This document shows, one piece after another, positions 1 through 7,621 of a stretch of DNA of 64,000 nt; position 1 is the first letter of the stretch, and each line of letters starts with the position of its first letter. The translations under genes were made by a program, and so were the position numbers. Location of the stretch: positions 5,509,001-5,573,000 of the forward strand of contig NZ_CP108518.1 in NCBI RefSeq assembly GCF_035989885.1. The letters run 5' to 3'. A model generated the notes under the pieces. It saw nothing but the letters and a program-made list of their open reading frames with translations. It did no database searches and was not told where the DNA came from. The DNA comes from Streptomyces sp. NBC_01232. GTDB lineage: Bacteria > Actinomycetota > Actinomycetes > Streptomycetales > Streptomycetaceae.

Positions 1-221
1 CCACCGAAGGTGACCAGCCGATCGTGACCGCCGTCCAGGGCGGCGCGGAGATTGGGCGCGAGCTTGCGCCACTTGTTCCCGGGCAGCTCCGGATGCACGA
101 GGTCGTCCCGCTTGAGCAGGAGCCGTACGCCATGCCGGTCGAACCGCTCGTCGCGGACCTCCAGCAGCGGGGACGGCGGTCGGGGCTGCAGGAGTACGTC
201 AACGTTCGCGGGGCGATTCAC
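1..221 (-). CDS. PLP-dependent deaminase/D-cysteine desulfhydrase family protein, 5' part only
   Basis: The first 73 codons read leftward off the window edge from a GTG at 219-221. The sequence carries LLKRDDL, then GNKWRKL at about residues 49-53, the typical start of the 1-aminocyclopropane-1-carboxylate deaminase / D-cysteine desulfhydrase group of fold-type II PLP enzymes; GNKxRKL holds the Schiff-base lysine region. Family members release ammonia and a keto acid from small amino acids. The exact substrate cannot be told from this fragment. The only in-frame ATG nearby (227-229) is in another frame and stops at once, so GTG is the likely start. Confidence 0.8.
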   Translation of the reverse strand, partial: MNRPANVDVLLQPRPPSPLLEVRDERFDRHGVRLLLKRDDLVHPELPGNKWRKLAPNLRAALDGGHDRLVTFG

Positions 222-500
222 CCGTCCATTGTGGGCGCACCCGCCCGTGCCGTCGCCCGTCAGAGCCCGGCCCCGCGTCGGTCCGGAACCCGAACAGCAT
301 GGTCGTGGCGTGGGCGGTGGTCACCGACGGGGAGGGGCGGATCCTGCTGCAACGGCGACGGGAGCGCCGGACCTCGGCTGAGCGCGCACCGGCTGTGACG
401 GGGTGCGGGCGGGCGTGGAACGGTGCCCGAGGGGTTCTTCACGTGCAGTGGGTCATCAGTGATGATGGGTCGTCAAATCCGTTGATCCTGGGGGGAATTC
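222..500. other. Intergenic region upstream of two divergent genes
   Basis: This 279-base gap should hold the promoters of the leftward deaminase-like gene and the rightward small membrane-protein gene. The only coding-like signal is a short stretch at 299-366 resembling the beginning of a Nudix hydrolase (listed separately). No clear operator or terminator was seen. Confidence 0.4.
299..366 (+). pseudogene. Possible remnant of a Nudix hydrolase N-terminus
   Basis: From the ATG at 299 the frame reads AWAVVTDGEGRILLQRRRER, which matches the usual first strands of Nudix hydrolases (a V-V-x-D-x-x-G-R-x-L-L-x-x-R pattern). After about 22 codons the resemblance ends: there is no L-P-G-G segment and no Nudix box (GX5EX7REUXEEXGU) before the stop at 517. 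It is either a truncated relic or a chance match, and nothing suggests it is functional. Confidence 0.3.
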
Positions 501-698
501 ATGAGCTCCGGCAGTGATGCGATTCCGTTCGGCGTGGTGGGGCTGCTGGTCATCGTGCTGGCCTATTTCATTCCGACCGCCGTCGCGTTCGGGCGAGGGG
601 TGCCCAACAAGGGCTCCGTGCTGGTGGTCAACCTGTTCTTCGGCTGGTCCGTCGTGGGATGGGTGATCGCGCTCGCCATGGCCGCGCGCAGCAGGTAG
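501..698 (+). CDS. Small membrane protein, superinfection-immunity family
   Basis: A 65-residue protein with two predicted membrane helices (about residues 9-29 and 38-60) separated by a short loop with GRGVPNKGS, and ending in the pattern GWSVVGWVIALAMAAR. This is the layout of the superinfection immunity protein family named after phage T4 Imm. Many bacteria carry chromosomal copies of unknown role, so phage exclusion should not be assumed. A G-rich ribosome site (ggggg) precedes the ATG. It is followed by a strong hairpin and the convergent amidase gene. Confidence 0.7.
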   Translation: MSSGSDAIPFGVVGLLVIVLAYFIPTAVAFGRGVPNKGSVLVVNLFFGWSVVGWVIALAMAARSR

Positions 699-710
699 CG
701 GCGCTCCGTC

Positions 711-739
711 GTCGCCCCCGGCACGGTGCCGGGGGCGAC
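711..739. terminator. Bidirectional hairpin terminator
   Basis: A near-perfect palindrome with 14-base arms (711-724 and 726-739) lies between the convergent small membrane gene (ends 698) and the amidase gene (ends 752). The effective loop is 3-5 bases. There is no long T run, as is usual in Streptomyces. Confidence 0.75.
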
Positions 740-751
740 GGCCCGGGGCGG

Positions 752-1342
752 CTACTTCAGGCGTTCGCCGATCCGGTCGCGCATGGCGTCCATCGTGAAG
801 CCCCTGGGGTCGGGCTTGCCCGGCTGCCATTCGCGGTGGCCGATCACCGAGCGGGCCGTCCAGCGGTGGATGCGGCAGATGGCGGCCGAGGCGCGGGCGA
901 TGGCGTCGAGCTGGACCGCCGGCCAGGGGTCCTCGCCGTCGCCGAGGTTCTCGCACTCGAAGCCGTAGAAGTGGCGGTTGCCGTCGGTGTCCGTCTCGTT
1001 GTCCGGGGGGAGCCGCTTTTCCGCGATCACCGCCGCCAGGACGTCGGAGTCTCCCGAGCCCGCGTGGTTGGCGCGGCCGTAGCCGACCAGGTGGACGCGG
1101 CCGTCCTTGGTGATCACGCCGTGGCAGAGCGGGCCGGGCAGGGCGCTGTGGCCCGCCCGGCAGAGCTCGACGGTGCGTGCCGTGCCGCGGGTGACGGTGT
1201 GGTGGATCATCACCCCGTGCACGGGGCCCCAGGGGCCCTTGTGGTTGCGGTTGTGGGTGCGCCAGGCGCCGACTTCGACGACGGTCAGACCTTCGTTCCG
1301 CAAGGCGTTGATGAAACGGTCCGCGGACATGGGTGCGGCCAT
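752..1342 (-). CDS. Peptidoglycan N-acetylmuramoyl-L-alanine amidase (amidase_2/PGRP type)
   Basis: A 196-residue zinc amidase expected to cut the lactyl-L-Ala bond of peptidoglycan. The sequence shows GVMIHHTVTR (first zinc His), LCHGVITKDGRVHLV, YGFECENLGDGEDPW, and SVIGHREWQPGKPDP, which carries the distal zinc His and the usual W-x-P-G-K-x-D-P tail. No signal peptide is visible and the protein is only the catalytic domain, so it resembles phage-type endolysins or cytosolic recycling amidases rather than an exported autolysin. It stands alone, converging on the small membrane gene. Confidence 0.88.
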   Translation of the reverse strand: MAAPMSADRFINALRNEGLTVVEVGAWRTHNRNHKGPWGPVHGVMIHHTVTRGTARTVELCRAGHSALPGPLCHGVITKDGRVHLVGYGRANHAGSGDSDVLAAVIAEKRLPPDNETDTDGNRHFYGFECENLGDGEDPWPAVQLDAIARASAAICRIHRWTARSVIGHREWQPGKPDPRGFTMDAMRDRIGERLK

Positions 1343-1470
1343 GGCCGCCTCCTTCGTTGCGGTGCGCGACGGGCACCCTCTGTGTCCGTCTCGTCACCCT
1401 CCGGTTTAGTGGAGGCGACCCTTCCGCGGCTAGTGCTTTCGTACTTTGAGCGAGCCGATCCGGCCAGTCG

Positions 1471-2667
1471 TCAGGCCGATGCGAGCCACAGGTCAGGCCC
1501 GAAGACCTCGTAGTGGATGTCGGCCGCCGGCAGCCCCTTGGCGATCAGCTGCTCGCGCACGGCCCGCATGAAGGGGAGCGGCCCGCACAGGTAGGCCCGG
1601 GTGCCCGGGGCGAGGGGCACGGCCGTGAGGTCCATGAGGCCCACGCCGTCGCCCGGCTCCGCCTCCTCCTCGTACCAGAACCGGGCCGAGGCGTCGGCCA
1701 GCTTGTGCGTCAGCGCCCGGTGGTCGCCGCGCAGCGGGTGGTCGGCGGGGGAGCGGTCGGCGTGCAGCACGGTCACCGGGGCGGTGTGACCCGTGTCGGC
1801 CAGGTGCTCCAGCATCGAGAGCATCGGGGTGCAGCCGATGCCGGCCGAGGCGAGCAGGACCGGGGCGGCGGAGTCCGCCAGGACCAGGTCGCCGTACGGG
1901 GCCGAGACGCGCAGGGTGTCTCCGACGCGGACCCGGGTGTGCAGGTGGTGGGAGACCTCACCGTCGGGGCCCGCGGCGGCCGGGCCGTGCACCCGCTTGA
2001 CGGTGATCGCGCGGACCGCGGACCCGGGGGAGGTGATGAGGCTGTACTGGCGGATCTGGCGGGCTCCGTCCGGGAGTTCGACCTGGACCGAGACGTACTG
2101 GCCGGGCCGGTGCGAGGGCGCGGGCGCGCCGTCCGCGGGGGTGACCCGGAAGGTGGTGCAGTCGGCCGTCTCCTCCACCCGGCCGGTGACGGTCCACTCG
2201 CGCCACACGTCACCGGCGACGACCCGCTGCTCGGCGTAGAGGCGCTCCTCCAGGGCGATCAGGGCGTTCGCCATCAGCCAGTAGACCTCGTCCCAGGCCC
2301 CGGCGACCTCCGGGGTGACGGCCTCGCCGAGGACCTCGGCGATGGCCTCGAAGAGGTGCCGGTGGACGACCGCGTACTGCTCGCGGGTGACGCCGAGGCT
2401 GGCGTGCTTGTGGGCGATGCGGCCGAGCATCACGTCGGGGCGGGTGTCCGGGTGGGCGAGGAGGTGGGTCGCGAAGGCGGCGATCGAGCCGGCGAGGGCC
2501 TGCTTCTGCAGGCCCGCGTTCTGGTTGCCCCGGTTGAAGAGGTCGCGGAGCAGGGCCGGGTGGGCGGCGAAGAGCTTGGTGTAGAAGAGCTCGGCTATGT
2601 CGCCGATCGCCGCCCCCACGGCGGGCAGGGTGGCTCGTACGGTCGCGCTCGACTTCTCGGACAGCAT
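1471..2667 (-). CDS. hmp: Flavohaemoglobin, nitric oxide dioxygenase
   Basis: A 398-residue flavohaemoglobin that turns NO plus O2 into nitrate with NAD(P)H. The N-terminal globin domain (about 1-135) has the distal Tyr29 in ELFYTKLF and the proximal His88 in IAHKHASLGV. Then comes the FAD domain with RQYSLITSPGS (RxYS flavin motif) and an NAD domain with LLASAGIGCTPMLSML and a C-terminal EVFGP. The start at 2665-2667 is preceded by GAGGAG; an in-frame ATG 17 codons upstream lies inside the putative operator and lacks a ribosome site. It lies 163 bases downstream of nsrR on the same strand, with a palindromic NsrR-like site between them. Confidence 0.95.
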   Translation of the reverse strand: MLSEKSSATVRATLPAVGAAIGDIAELFYTKLFAAHPALLRDLFNRGNQNAGLQKQALAGSIAAFATHLLAHPDTRPDVMLGRIAHKHASLGVTREQYAVVHRHLFEAIAEVLGEAVTPEVAGAWDEVYWLMANALIALEERLYAEQRVVAGDVWREWTVTGRVEETADCTTFRVTPADGAPAPSHRPGQYVSVQVELPDGARQIRQYSLITSPGSAVRAITVKRVHGPAAAGPDGEVSHHLHTRVRVGDTLRVSAPYGDLVLADSAAPVLLASAGIGCTPMLSMLEHLADTGHTAPVTVLHADRSPADHPLRGDHRALTHKLADASARFWYEEEAEPGDGVGLMDLTAVPLAPGTRAYLCGPLPFMRAVREQLIAKGLPAADIHYEVFGPDLWLASA

Positions 2668-2709
2668 GCGGAACTCCTCGCGGGATGAGCGTGTGCGCGT
2701 GACAGATTG

Positions 2710-2732
2710 AATTTGCATCTAAGATGCGTATT
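2710..2732. promoter_or_regulatory. NsrR-like operator upstream of hmp
   Basis: A perfect 13-base palindrome GCATCT-A-AGATGC (2715-2727) sits within AT-rich flanks (aattt / gtatt), 48 bases upstream of the hmp start. NsrR sites in Streptomyces hmpA promoters are AT-rich imperfect palindromes of this size; with nsrR next door, repression of hmp by NsrR until NO attacks its cluster is the natural reading. Confidence 0.7.
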
Positions 2733-2830
2733 TTTGATCGAAGAAGGACCGCAGTGGTGCGGACTTCTGTTCGGGCTGCCGCCGGACCGGTTCGGGCCGG
2801 GCGGCGGTAATCGGCCATTCGGCCCTGCGG

Positions 2831-3286
2831 TCAGGGGTCGCCCGCCCCCGTCGGCGCCCTGCTCGAAATGCCCAGCAGGAGCGGCCCGGTCGGGGACGCC
2901 ACCAGGTCGTTCACCGTCAGCGGGTCCAGGGCGGCGTAGAAGGCCTCCTGGGCCCTGCGCAGCGCGCCGCGCAGGACGCAGGCGCCGCGCAGCGGGCAGG
3001 GGGTGGTGCCCTCGCAGTCCACCACGTCGCCCTCGCCCTCCAGCTCGCGCACCACGCCGCCGACCGGTGCTGCGCGCCCGGCGGCGGTGAGGGCGAGCCC
3101 GCCTCCGCGGCCGCGGCGTGCCTCCACCAGGCCGAGGTGCTGCAGCCTGGCGACCACTTTGGCGGTGTGCGTGTACGGGACCTCCATGGTCGCCGCCACG
3201 TCACGGGTGGTCGGGAGGTCCGTTTCCTCGATGGCCAGGCGCATCAGGACGCGCAGTGCCAGGTCGGTGAATCGGGTGAGCCGCAT
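2831..3286 (-). CDS. nsrR: Rrf2-family nitric-oxide-sensing repressor NsrR
   Basis: A 151-residue Rrf2 protein. The winged-helix region spans about 1-60 (MRLTRFTDLALRVLMRLA, then TTRDVAATMEVPYTHTAKVV as the recognition part). Three cysteines in a CX5CX5C array (C91, C97, C103) match the ligands of the NO-sensitive [4Fe-4S] cluster known in Streptomyces NsrR. The start was placed at 3284-3286, because MRLTRFTDL is the standard N-terminus; the frame stays open further upstream but that part overlaps the 5' region of the encapsulin gene. It precedes hmp on the same strand and has its own operator-like palindrome. Confidence 0.92.
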   Translation of the reverse strand: MRLTRFTDLALRVLMRLAIEETDLPTTRDVAATMEVPYTHTAKVVARLQHLGLVEARRGRGGGLALTAAGRAAPVGGVVRELEGEGDVVDCEGTTPCPLRGACVLRGALRRAQEAFYAALDPLTVNDLVASPTGPLLLGISSRAPTGAGDP

Positions 3287-3301
3287 GGGGTCACCGTAGG
3301 G

Positions 3302-3325
3302 AAAGTTGTATCCCATATGCAAGTT
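3302..3325. promoter_or_regulatory. NsrR-like operator upstream of nsrR
   Basis: Read on the minus strand, AACTTGCAT...ATACAACTT forms an imperfect inverted repeat (7 of 9 arm positions pair) about 16 bases before the nsrR start. It resembles the hmp operator in AT-richness and size and suggests autoregulation. Confidence 0.5.
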
Positions 3326-3521
3326 AAGGCGCTGGGAGGTTCCGGCATGGCCGGAATTGATGGGGTGCGTGGGGCTGAGGGGGCTCATGGGGAAGGGGAG
3401 GGGCCCGAAAGAGTGCCCACGCCCGGACGGAGTAGTCCCACCCGTTTGTGTAATGGTCCCACCACGTTCCGTGCTGAAAGGCTGCTCCCGCAGATCCATG
3501 GAGTGATCGAAAGGGAAAGAC

Positions 3522-4928
3522 ATGTCGGTCCAGGCAGGTTCCGAGTCCGAGACCCAGACGCCGCAACGCAGTCTCGGGACGACGGCCGCACGGAACTTGG
3601 CAACCACGACCAAGTCCGCGCCGCAGATGCAGGAGATCACCTCGCGGTGGCTCCTGAAGATGCTGCCGTGGGTGTCGGTGCAGGGCGGCACCTACCGCGT
3701 CAACCGCAGGCTGAGCTACTCGGTCGGCAACGGCGTCGTGGAGTTCATCAAGACCGGCACCCAGGTCCAGGTGATCCCGGCAGAGCTCGGCGAGCTCCCG
3801 CTCCTGCGCGACTACGAGGACCTCGACGTCCTCGGCGAACTCGCCCAGCGGTGCCGGCAGACCGACTTCGAGGCCGGCCAGGAGCTGACCTCCTTCGGCA
3901 GCCCCGCCGGCCACGTCTTCCTGGTCGCCCACGGCCGCATCGACCAGATCGGCCCCGGCCCCTACGGGGACGACGCCGTCCTGCGGACCGTCGCCGACGG
4001 CGCGTACTTCGGCGACGACTCCCTCGTCGATGAAGAATCGATTTGGGAGTACACCGCCCGCGCCGCCACCTCCGGCACCGTGCTCACCCTGTCCCGCCAG
4101 GACTTCCAGCTCCTCGCCGACCGGGTCGAATCGCTGCGCGCGCACGTGGAACGCGTACGGACCCTGCCCGACCGCGAGACCAACAAGTACGGCGAGGCGG
4201 CGATCGAGCTCTCCGCCGGCCACCAGGGCGAGGCCCAGCTCCCCGGCACCTTCGTGGACTACGAGGCCCGGCCGCGCGAGTACGAGCTCTCCATTGCACA
4301 AACGGTCCTGCGGGTGCACAGCCGCGTCGCCGACCTCTACAACCACCCGATGAACCAGACCGAGCAGCAGTTGCGGCTCACGGTCGAGGCGCTGCGCGAG
4401 CGCCAGGAGCACGAGATGCTCAACAACCGCGACTTCGGCCTGCTCCACAACGCCGACTACGACCAGCGCATCCAGCCGCACGACGGCGCGCCCGGCCCCG
4501 ACGACATGGACCAGCTGCTCAGCATGCGGCGCGGCTCCAAGCTGTTCCTGGCGCACCCCAAGGCGATCGCCGCCTTCGGCCGCGAGTGCAACAAGCGCGG
4601 GATCTACCCGGAGTCGGTGGACGTCGGCGGCAACCGGGTGCCGTCCTGGCGCGGGGTGCCGATCTTCCCGAGCAACAAGATCCCGATCAGCGACGCCCGC
4701 ACCACCTCCATCCTGTGCATGCGCACGGGCGAGGACGAGCAGGGCGTGATCGGCCTCCACCAGCCGGGCATCCCGGACGAGATCGAGCCGAGCCTGTCGG
4801 TCCGCTTCATGGGCATCAGCGAGCAGGCGATCATCTCGTACCTGGTCACCGCCTACTTCTCGGCCGCGGTGCTCGTTCCGGACGCGCTCGGCGTGCTGGA
4901 GAACGTCGAGATCGGACGCTGGCGCTGA
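3522..4928 (+). CDS. Family 2B encapsulin shell protein with inserted cyclic-nucleotide-binding domain
   Basis: A 468-residue protein of the SrpI-like, HK97-fold family 2 encapsulins, which self-assemble into nanocompartments. The N-terminal arm (1-50) leads into the shell fold with [21 protein letters not shown] cNMP-binding domain is inserted at about 95-210: it has a jelly-roll pattern and a phosphate-binding cassette region with FGDDSL and TARAAT (163-183), which keeps the key Arg. The HK97 A-domain follows ([20 protein letters not shown] through the C-terminus [39 protein letters not shown]). The insert defines family 2B. The next gene, starting 2 bases after the stop, encodes a polyprenyl synthase, a known cargo class of 2B shells. 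A purine-rich site (gaaagggaaag) precedes the ATG. Confidence 0.93.
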   Translation: MSVQAGSESETQTPQRSLGTTAARNLATTTKSAPQMQEITSRWLLKMLPWVSVQGGTYRVNRRLSYSVGNGVVEFIKTGTQVQVIPAELGELPLLRDYEDLDVLGELAQRCRQTDFEAGQELTSFGSPAGHVFLVAHGRIDQIGPGPYGDDAVLRTVADGAYFGDDSLVDEESIWEYTARAATSGTVLTLSRQDFQLLADRVESLRAHVERVRTLPDRETNKYGEAAIELSAGHQGEAQLPGTFVDYEARPREYELSIAQTVLRVHSRVADLYNHPMNQTEQQLRLTVEALRERQEHEMLNNRDFGLLHNADYDQRIQPHDGAPGPDDMDQLLSMRRGSKLFLAHPKAIAAFGRECNKRGIYPESVDVGGNRVPSWRGVPIFPSNKIPISDARTTSILCMRTGEDEQGVIGLHQPGIPDEIEPSLSVRFMGISEQAIISYLVTAYFSAAVLVPDALGVLENVEIGRWR

Positions 4929-4930
4929 CT

Positions 4931-5977
4931 GTGGTGAACGCCATCGCGACCGGTGAGGGCCAGGAGGCCGCGGCCCTCCTGGAACGGACGAAAGCAGCGG
5001 TCGACCCACAGCTGCGCCGCACGGTCGAGAGCCTGCCCGGTTCGATGCGGCGCGTGGCGATGTACCACTTCGGCTGGGAGCACGAGGACGGCAGCCCCGC
5101 CGCGGGCGGGGCGGGCAAGGCGATCCGGCCGGCCCTGGTGCTGGCCGCGGCCCAGGCCCTGCGGGGTCCCGGGGCCGGGTCGCCCGACGAGGCCGTACGG
5201 GCGGCGGCGGCCGTGGAGCTGGCGCACAACTTCACGCTGCTGCACGACGACATCATCGACAAGGACGTCCGGCGGCGCGGCCGGGCCACGGCATGGACCG
5301 TCTTCGGGACACCGGACGCGATCATCACGGGCGACGCGATGATGGCGCTCGCCCTGCGGCTGCTCGCGGAGGATCCGCATCCGGCCGCCGCGGCCGCCTC
5401 GGCCCGGCTCGCCGCCTGCGTCATCGAGCTGTGCGCGGGCCAGCAGGCCGACTGCGCCTTCGAGCAGCGCCCGGACGTCTCGCTCGACGAGTGCATGGCC
5501 ATGGCCACGGCCAAGACCGGGGCGCTGCTGGGCTGCTCGTGCGCGCTGGGCGCCCTGTACGCGGGAGCCGGGCCGGACGAGGTCGACGCCATGGACGCCT
5601 TCGGCCGGGAGGCCGGGCTGGCCTTCCAGCTGATCGACGACCTGATCGGCATCTGGGGGGATCCGGGGCACACCGGCAAGCCCGCCGGGGCCGACCTGAT
5701 CGCCCGCAAGAAGTCCCTGCCGGTCGTGGCCGCCCTCACCTCGGGCACCGCGGCGGGCGAGGAGCTGGCCGCGCTCTACGCCGGACCCATGACCGGGGGC
5801 GACGTGCGCAGGGCGGCCGAGGCGGTGGACCGGGCCGGCGGACGCGACTGGGCGCAGGCCCAGGCCGCGGACCGGATGGGGCGGGCGGTGCAGCAGCTGT
5901 CCCGGGCCGTGCCGGACCTCGGGGCGGCCGGGGGGCTGCTGGCACTCGCGGAGTTCGTGACGCGCCGTACGAGGTGA
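4931..5977 (+). CDS. Polyprenyl diphosphate synthase, probable encapsulin cargo
   Basis: A 348-residue all-alpha trans-isoprenyl diphosphate synthase. It shows KAIRP (63-67), the first Asp-rich motif LLHDDIIDKD (DDxxD at 106-110) followed by RRRGRAT, and the second motif QLIDDLIGIWGD (236-244) followed by GKPAGADL and KKSLP. It should condense IPP with allylic diphosphates to a C15-C20+ product; chain length is not decided here. The start is one of two adjacent GTG codons (4931 or 4934) just after the shell gene stop, implying translational coupling. Family 2 cargoes often carry a long disordered N-terminal loading tail. Here fewer than about 35 residues precede the fold, so loading must use a short tail or other contacts. 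Confidence 0.9.
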   Translation: MVNAIATGEGQEAAALLERTKAAVDPQLRRTVESLPGSMRRVAMYHFGWEHEDGSPAAGGAGKAIRPALVLAAAQALRGPGAGSPDEAVRAAAAVELAHNFTLLHDDIIDKDVRRRGRATAWTVFGTPDAIITGDAMMALALRLLAEDPHPAAAAASARLAACVIELCAGQQADCAFEQRPDVSLDECMAMATAKTGALLGCSCALGALYAGAGPDEVDAMDAFGREAGLAFQLIDDLIGIWGDPGHTGKPAGADLIARKKSLPVVAALTSGTAAGEELAALYAGPMTGGDVRRAAEAVDRAGGRDWAQAQAADRMGRAVQQLSRAVPDLGAAGGLLALAEFVTRRTR

Positions 5978-6012
5978 GCCCGAGGGGGGCGAAGGAGGCA
6001 GAAGGGGTTCGA

Positions 6013-6048
6013 GGCCCGTTTCGGTACCGCACGGTGCCGGAACGGGCC
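6013..6048 (+). terminator. Hairpin terminator after the encapsulin operon
   Basis: Arms 6013-6029 and 6032-6048 pair at 15 of 17 positions around a 2-base centre, 36 bases after the synthase stop. It likely ends the shell-cargo transcript. Confidence 0.65.
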
Positions 6049-6077
6049 TTACCGCATGTCCGCTCCAACTCTAGGAT

Positions 6078-6103
6078 CGCTCACGGTTGTTGACACGTGA
6101 GCG
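6078..6103. promoter_or_regulatory. Inverted repeat upstream of the GNAT gene
   Basis: Perfect 8-base arms CGCTCACG (6078-6085) and CGTGAGCG (6096-6103) with a 10-base spacer containing TTGACA (6090-6095) lie just before the GNAT start. It may be an operator over the gene's own promoter or a 5' UTR hairpin; no candidate regulator is adjacent. Confidence 0.4.
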
Positions 6104-6116
6104 AAGGGTGTGACCA

Positions 6117-6710
6117 GTGGCGCTGGAGATACGTCAGGCGGATCAGTCGGACCGGGACGCGGTGGCGCGGCTCCTCGACGAGGCCTTCCGCACCGATCCG
6201 GTGAGCAGCTGGGTCTTCCCGGACCCGGAGCACCGGGCCGCGGTGCACGCGAAGTTCCTGGGCGTCTTCGTGGACGTGGCTTTGGAGGAGGGCCGGATCG
6301 ACTACGCCGCGGACGGCTCGGCGGCCGCGCTGTGGCTGCGGATCCCGGCGGGTGAGCCCGAGGGCGAGGATGAGGTCCCGGCCCGGATGCGGGCCGTGGC
6401 GGACCCGGACAACGAGCGGTGCGAGCTGGTCGGGCGCCTCACGGGCGCGGTGCACCCGACCGCCGAGGAGCACGAGTACCTGCTGATGATCGCGGTCGCC
6501 CCGGGCCGGCAGGGGGAGGGGCTCGGCAGCGAGTTGATGCGCCCGGTGCTGGAGCGCTGCGACCGCGAGGGGGTGCCGGCGTACCTGGAGGCGAGCAGTG
6601 AGCGCAGCAAGGGGCTGTACGAGCGGCTCGGCTGGGAGTTCACGGGAGAGGCGGTGCAGCTGCCCGAGGGGCCGCTGATGTGGCCGATGTGGCGCAAGCC
6701 GCGCGGCTGA
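6117..6710 (+). CDS. GNAT-family N-acetyltransferase
   Basis: A 197-residue GNAT protein expected to transfer an acetyl group from acetyl-CoA to a small amine. The acetyl-CoA loop is in MIAVAPGRQGEGLGSELM (the Q/R-x-x-G-x-G/A pattern), followed by VPAYLEASSERSKGLYERLGWEFTGE, the usual motif-B end with the C-terminal Y-x-R-x-G-F/W signature. Start is the GTG at 6117 behind AAGGGTG. The substrate cannot be predicted. It sits alone between the encapsulin operon and a RibD-like gene. Confidence 0.85.
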   Translation: MALEIRQADQSDRDAVARLLDEAFRTDPVSSWVFPDPEHRAAVHAKFLGVFVDVALEEGRIDYAADGSAAALWLRIPAGEPEGEDEVPARMRAVADPDNERCELVGRLTGAVHPTAEEHEYLLMIAVAPGRQGEGLGSELMRPVLERCDREGVPAYLEASSERSKGLYERLGWEFTGEAVQLPEGPLMWPMWRKPRG

Positions 6711-6798
6711 TCCGAAACCCCTTGTGTAACCACTGCAGGCGAAGTACTTTATTCGACGTGCCCCGGCGCGGTGGCACTGCCCAGTGAAAGAGAATCGC

Positions 6799-7380
6799 TT
6801 GCGCAAGCTGACGTACCTCATCGCCACCTCGATCGACGGCTTCATGGCGGACCCGGACGGAGACGGCGACTTCTTCAACGACTATCTGGACCCCGAGTAC
6901 CTCGGATACCTGACGGCCGAGTACCCGGAGACCATCCCCACCCACGCCCACGAGGCGCTGGGCGTCGACATCTCGACCGCCCGGCACTTCGACGCGGTCG
7001 TCATGGGGCGCGGCACCTACGACCCGGGCCTCAAGATGGGCGTCGCCAGTCCCTACGCCCACCTCGCGCAGTACGTGGCCACGCGCTCGATCGCGGTCAC
7101 CCCCGACCCGGCGGTCGAGCTGATCAGCGGGGACGTGGCGGCGCGGGTGCGGGAGCTGAAGGCCCAGGACGGGCTCGGCGTCTACCTGTGCGGAGGCGCG
7201 GACCTCGCCGCCCAGCTGGTCGACGAGATCGACGAGTTCGTGATCAAGACCTACCCCGTCCTCGCCGGGAGCGGGATCCCCCTCACGCGGGCCGGCTTCG
7301 CACGACGCGACCTGGAACTGACCGGGGTCAAGACCTTCGGCGGCGGCCAGGTCGTGACCACCTACGCGCGCAGGCGCTGA
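6799..7380 (+). CDS. Dihydrofolate reductase/RibD C-terminal family protein
   Basis: A protein of about 193 residues with the DHFR-like reductase fold shared with the RibD C-terminal domain. Visible marks are RKLTYLIATSIDGFMAD at the N-terminus, VVMGRGTY in the middle, and GVYLCGGADLAAQLVDEIDEFVIKTYPVLAGSGIPL, which forms the NADPH-binding GG segment. The TTG at 6799 behind AAAGAGAA gives the family's usual MRKLTY start; the GTG at 6784 adds five residues and is the alternative. A reductase role with NADPH is likely, the substrate unknown. Confidence 0.82.
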   Translation: MRKLTYLIATSIDGFMADPDGDGDFFNDYLDPEYLGYLTAEYPETIPTHAHEALGVDISTARHFDAVVMGRGTYDPGLKMGVASPYAHLAQYVATRSIAVTPDPAVELISGDVAARVRELKAQDGLGVYLCGGADLAAQLVDEIDEFVIKTYPVLAGSGIPLTRAGFARRDLELTGVKTFGGGQVVTTYARRR

Positions 7381-7416
7381 CCCGCCGAACGCGCGAAACC
7401 GGCCTACCGTGGAGGT

Positions 7417-7620
7417 ATGGCCGGTGAACAGCAGCACCATGTGCACGAGACGGTGGCCCCGCAGGCCGGGCACGAACAGCAGGTGTGCCCGGCGTGCGGG
7501 CGCCGCGTCGACACGGTGGTCAGGCGGCGCAAGTCACTCGGGATCTTCATTCCGGTCTGGGGCCGGGGTCCCTGTCGGAACCCCGGCTGCCGCGACTACT
7601 CGGACCCCGAGGAGCGGTGA
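7417..7620 (+). CDS. Small zinc-ribbon-like conserved protein
   Basis: A 67-residue protein with two cysteine pairs, CPACGRRVDTVV near residue 24 and GPCRNPGCRDYSD near residue 52, suggesting a zinc ribbon. A His/Gln-rich, poorly ordered N-terminus precedes it. It appears to be a Streptomyces conserved hypothetical; its role is unknown. Its stop is one base from the end of the convergent snpA gene, so the two transcripts must overlap at the 3' ends. Confidence 0.65.
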   Translation: MAGEQQHHVHETVAPQAGHEQQVCPACGRRVDTVVRRRKSLGIFIPVWGRGPCRNPGCRDYSDPEER

Positions 7621-7621
7621 C

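Noticed and set aside
4043..4930. Long upstream extension of the polyprenyl synthase frame, which would give it a disordered N-terminal tail
   Set aside because: The extension lies wholly within the encapsulin shell gene in another frame and has Arg/Pro-rich shadow composition; not a real cargo-loading tail.
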